The notes below the pieces were generated by a model. That model was not told where the DNA came from. It was given only the letters and a program-made list of their open reading frames with translations, and made no database searches. A DNA stretch of 48,482 nucleotides from Cruorifilaria tuberocauda (lineage: Eukaryota; Nematoda; Chromadorea; Rhabditida; Onchocercidae), in contig JABVXU010000412.1 in assembly GCA_013365365.1 (NCBI GenBank), forward strand, positions 1 through 48,482. Direction: 5' to 3'. Shown piece after piece: positions 45,501-48,482 of this stretch (position 1 is the stretch's first letter; each line of letters opens with the position of its first letter). A program made the position numbers and the translations under genes.

Positions 45501-47821
45501 TTGCTTATTCTGTTTTTCAATTTAGCAGCGAAAATTGAACAATTTAAGATTTTAATAAGAACTAATCGTTTCATAAGATGAATTTTAAAACCTATCATAA
45601 GTATGCTTCACCGCGATAGCAGTCCTATGAAAATGCATGGCGCGAATGCAGTTAAAATGAACATGTGGTACTTGACCTGACAATATCAAATTTATTTGCT
45701 CGTTTTGAAAATTTGTTTTTAACTATTTTGAAATTGCTTTTTAAACTTTCCTTTCCAATGAATTGCAATTTCAGGATTTTAATTAGTCAACGACATTTAT
45801 TTATTCATCACAACTTAATATCATCATCTATCACTAATGTCAAATGATGAATGGGCCAGTCATAACCTGGCGAAGCAAGTATGTTTAATTTTATTTATCA
45901 GCTGCATATCACTTGTAATCATATATGCAACTAAAATATGCTGATTTCTTGATTTAGAAATGGGAGCATTTCCCAATACCCCCATCTAATCGTGCTTCAC
46001 ATTATTTCGATCAGATTGTTGATGATTCAAAATTGATTAGTTACCATGGAGCTCAGACTAATTTCTAATGATCAAAATATAAACATAATAAATATAGAAA
46101 AGTATTTAATCTAGAAAGTGTTGAAAGTTGTCGAGAATTTACAGAGATTCCTTTGATAGGTGTGAATTTGAGTAAATATTGAAAGAAAGAACAAACTATC
46201 CTTGCTCCCTTTAAGAAAAAAAGAACTGAAAAGAGATAAGAGACTGGAAAGATTAAAAAGAGGACAAAAGGAAAAAAGAAACGGAGTGGAGTGGAAGAGA
46301 GAATAATTTTGTTATAAGGCATGAATGACATGAACGATTTTGCCGAAACTATAGCCATTTATAGATGAAGGATGCCTTATGGCCACATCATCTTCACTTA
46401 GCCCAAGCTATTTTTTGATTTCGTGAAATATAAAAAAGTTTTTATCTTCGTAAACAGTTGCTTTGTTTGGTTATGTGTTCTCTGAGTGAATGGGTTGTTG
46501 AGGATTTGAATGAGCTGGATCGGAACGCAATAAATAATTGCTATAATTCGCAAACTGAGACCGAGAATTTTTTCTCCTTTCCACCTCTTTTAAAGTTAAC
46601 TTAAAGTCGAGAAAGATTTTGAACTGAGCAATATTTTTTCTTAATATCTGATTGATACTATGATTTTTTTTTCAATATTTTCGTTTTTATTCATTATTTT
46701 TCCATGTTTTTAATTTATAGCGTGTTTTTTATTCGCTTATCTTTGAATCCTAGGGAGTTTTCCTGGAGAAATTTATTAATATTGTTTACTTAATCATGTC
46801 ACATCTAACTTATAGTCGCAAACCATTAGAACAAAATAATCGCAATTGATAAAGTTTGTCATGCAAATCATTTCACAAATAAAATGATTTGTGACGGTCG
46901 AAGAATGGCAGAAATAATTTGAAGATTGATACAGCTTCAACAAAGAAGTATCGCTTCCTGATTTATTGACGATTTGAGAGATTACCACTTCAATTTGGAA
47001 TTAGTAATAAATTGATTACCTTGCGGATGACAAGATTTTCTGTTAAGCAAGAAGAAAAGCTGTTACCTTGTCAATGAACAAACGAAATGAATATGGAATC
47101 CCCACGTTGGGAAAGTTATAAACAAAGAATATTTGAGTAGTCTAGTGATAGTCAATAGTATTATTATGTGGATGTAAATGAAAAAGTTTACCGAAATCGT
47201 CGTCTAGACGTACATATGATAATCATTGTATATCAGGTAACGTGTAATACACAATTTCAGACTAAACAAGATTGTCTACTCCTTTAGAGAAAGCGGATGG
47301 AAAAAAGGGAATCATTAGATATTAATATTTAGAGAAATTACATCAAGGGAGATGAAAGCATAGCTAAAAGCTCTACAGTATAAAAATACACGAAATATCG
47401 CATGATTCTCATATTTTAAGAGATAGATTAAGATTGCCTGATAAGTAAGACTTCTTCCATCCTCTTATCTTGTCCCTTATCACTATGATGATTTTTCCTA
47501 AATTATCATTTTTGTTTTGCCTATCATTTTGAATGCAGAGAAGAAAAAACGGAAAAATAAAAATTTTCGAAACATTCAAAAAGAAAGAAGCTACTGATGC
47601 ATTATATCATTTGTCCCTCAATGATTATCAATAATATTTTTACAGCAAATAAATGAAAATTTCTTTGAGAGTGGAATTTTTCTTCTAGAATTTCATGTAT
47701 TATAAATTTTATTTTGCATATTAATCGATAACATAGAATGATTCGTTTATTTTTTTGCAGGTGAACTAAGTAATTTTGTATAATTTTTGAAAATCATATT
47801 TCACTTTTTTTTGTTTCACAG
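42572..47821. other. Gene-poor interval
   Basis: About 5.2 kb upstream of rpb-5 (minus) and before the right-edge exons (plus). No supported exon or RNA gene seen. It contains purine-rich stretches (42840-43080, 43395-43420 and 46160-46310) and may include promoter or introns of the right-edge gene. Confidence 0.45.
44701..44757. repeat. Short AT-rich tandem repeat
   Basis: Imperfect tandem copies of a TAATATAATGATATCT-like unit. No coding content. Confidence 0.6.
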
Positions 47822-48482
47822 AAAAAATTTATGGAAGAACGGCAACGGCAAAAGCATAGACTTTCATCGGCTAACATTCGGACAAATGATACATTAATGA
47901 TGATGATAACGGAGAAGAGCTGCATGTCTAAAAGTAGTCATAAACTTCACGGTTATAATGGACCATTATGTTTTACATCACCGGAAGATCCAGATCGTAT
48001 ATCGCCAACTACGGCCTCCGGATCAACTGTCACAACAACCGTAACATCGCAATTTAATGAAAGGTTTAGCTGCTTAAATAATAATTGAAATAATGATTTG
48101 ATTTTCAATAACTACAATAATGTGTGTTATCAATAATCAATGAACATTTTAATATGATATTCCACTACTTCATACTATTATTTCTACGCTCAATCCTGGG
48201 ATTCTATTCACTCAAACAAATCGGTATTCCATGACCTAATGGATAAATAGCAAAAGTTTTACTTTTACTTATTCCTTTGATCATTTGTCCCTTATTTAAT
48301 TGATTCTACGTGTTGCAAAAGTATCAAAGAAATGAATTAAATCAAATTAGCCGAATAACAGAAAATAAACGGGAAATATCGGTGACTGTTTTCATTAATT
48401 AATTGATGATTATTTAGATTTAAGTTGTTCCTTTCTAGCCGAGAGTGTTCTTTCTTTCCTGTTATTGTCGACGATCTTCGTT
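47822..48482 (+). CDS. Exons of an unrecognised gene running off the right edge
   Basis: A coding-like exon at 47822-48063 (acceptor TTTGTTTCACAG, donor GTTTAG, phase 2) encodes a hydrophilic 80-residue stretch starting KKFMEERQRQKHRLSS, then Ser/Thr/Pro-rich sequence (RISPTTASGSTVTTT). A second exon at 48439 (acceptor CTTTCTAG) continues in the matching phase (RECSFFPVIVDDLR) to the window end. The agreeing phases and balanced composition support a real gene. The segment looks like an intracellular linker or tail. No domain or family is recognised, and the 5' part is not identified. Confidence 0.55.

Noticed and set aside
1..48482. CRISPR arrays, insertion sequences, operons, bacterial promoters
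   Set aside because: The window is eukaryotic with spliced genes, and no such structures were seen.

Overview
The window reads as a piece of an AT-rich, intron-dense nematode nuclear genome, most like a clade III (spirurid or filarial) worm. The evidence is many short exons split by introns of roughly 60-1300 bp, TTTCAG/TTTTAG acceptors, a 22-base relic close to the nematode SL1 spliced leader, a nematode-style secreted protein ending in a six-cysteine ShKT domain, and one-to-one animal orthologues. No bacterial or viral gene was recognised. Species is not determined. Gene models below were built by hand from splice sites, reading phase and remembered protein families.

Layout. 1-4.8 kb: gene-poor, two weak small open frames on the minus strand. 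4.8-6.4 kb (-): four-exon multi-pass membrane protein resembling Bax-inhibitor-1/TMBIM proteins. 7.1-10.8 kb (+): secreted, Asn-rich protein with a C-terminal ShKT domain. 11.4-15.5 kb (-): 11-exon OGFOD1/Tpa1-type prolyl hydroxylase, convergent with the ShKT gene. 15.5-22.7 kb: gene desert with one strong palindrome. 22.7-26.6 kb (+): cystinosin (ctns-1). 26.6-30.4 kb: mostly non-coding, with an antisense candidate gene start, an SL1-like 22-mer, a tRNA-like relic and a GC-rich patch open in several frames. 30.5-34.3 kb (-): pch-2/TRIP13 AAA+ ATPase, whose first intron carries a tRNA-Asn-like relic and a small inverted-repeat element; an E2F-like site lies upstream. 36.6-38.4 kb (+): TMEM138. 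38.7-39.2 kb (-): a very small bHLH protein. 40.1-42.6 kb (-): rpb-5, a shared RNA polymerase subunit. 42.6-47.8 kb: no gene seen. 47.8 kb to the right edge (+): exons of an unrecognised gene that runs out of the window.

The genes are unrelated in pathway (transcription, ribosomal-protein hydroxylation, lysosomal cystine export, HORMA remodelling, ciliary membrane) and do not form an evident operon. The most unusual signal is in splicing. Of about 42 introns that I could place by phase and homology, five need a donor other than GT: three GC-AG (pch-2, TMEM138, OGFOD1), one apparent AT-AG (rpb-5) and one apparent GA-AG (OGFOD1). Each odd donor is one base from a good GT donor. They are either local sequence errors or variants, or a relaxed 5' splice-site rule in this worm.
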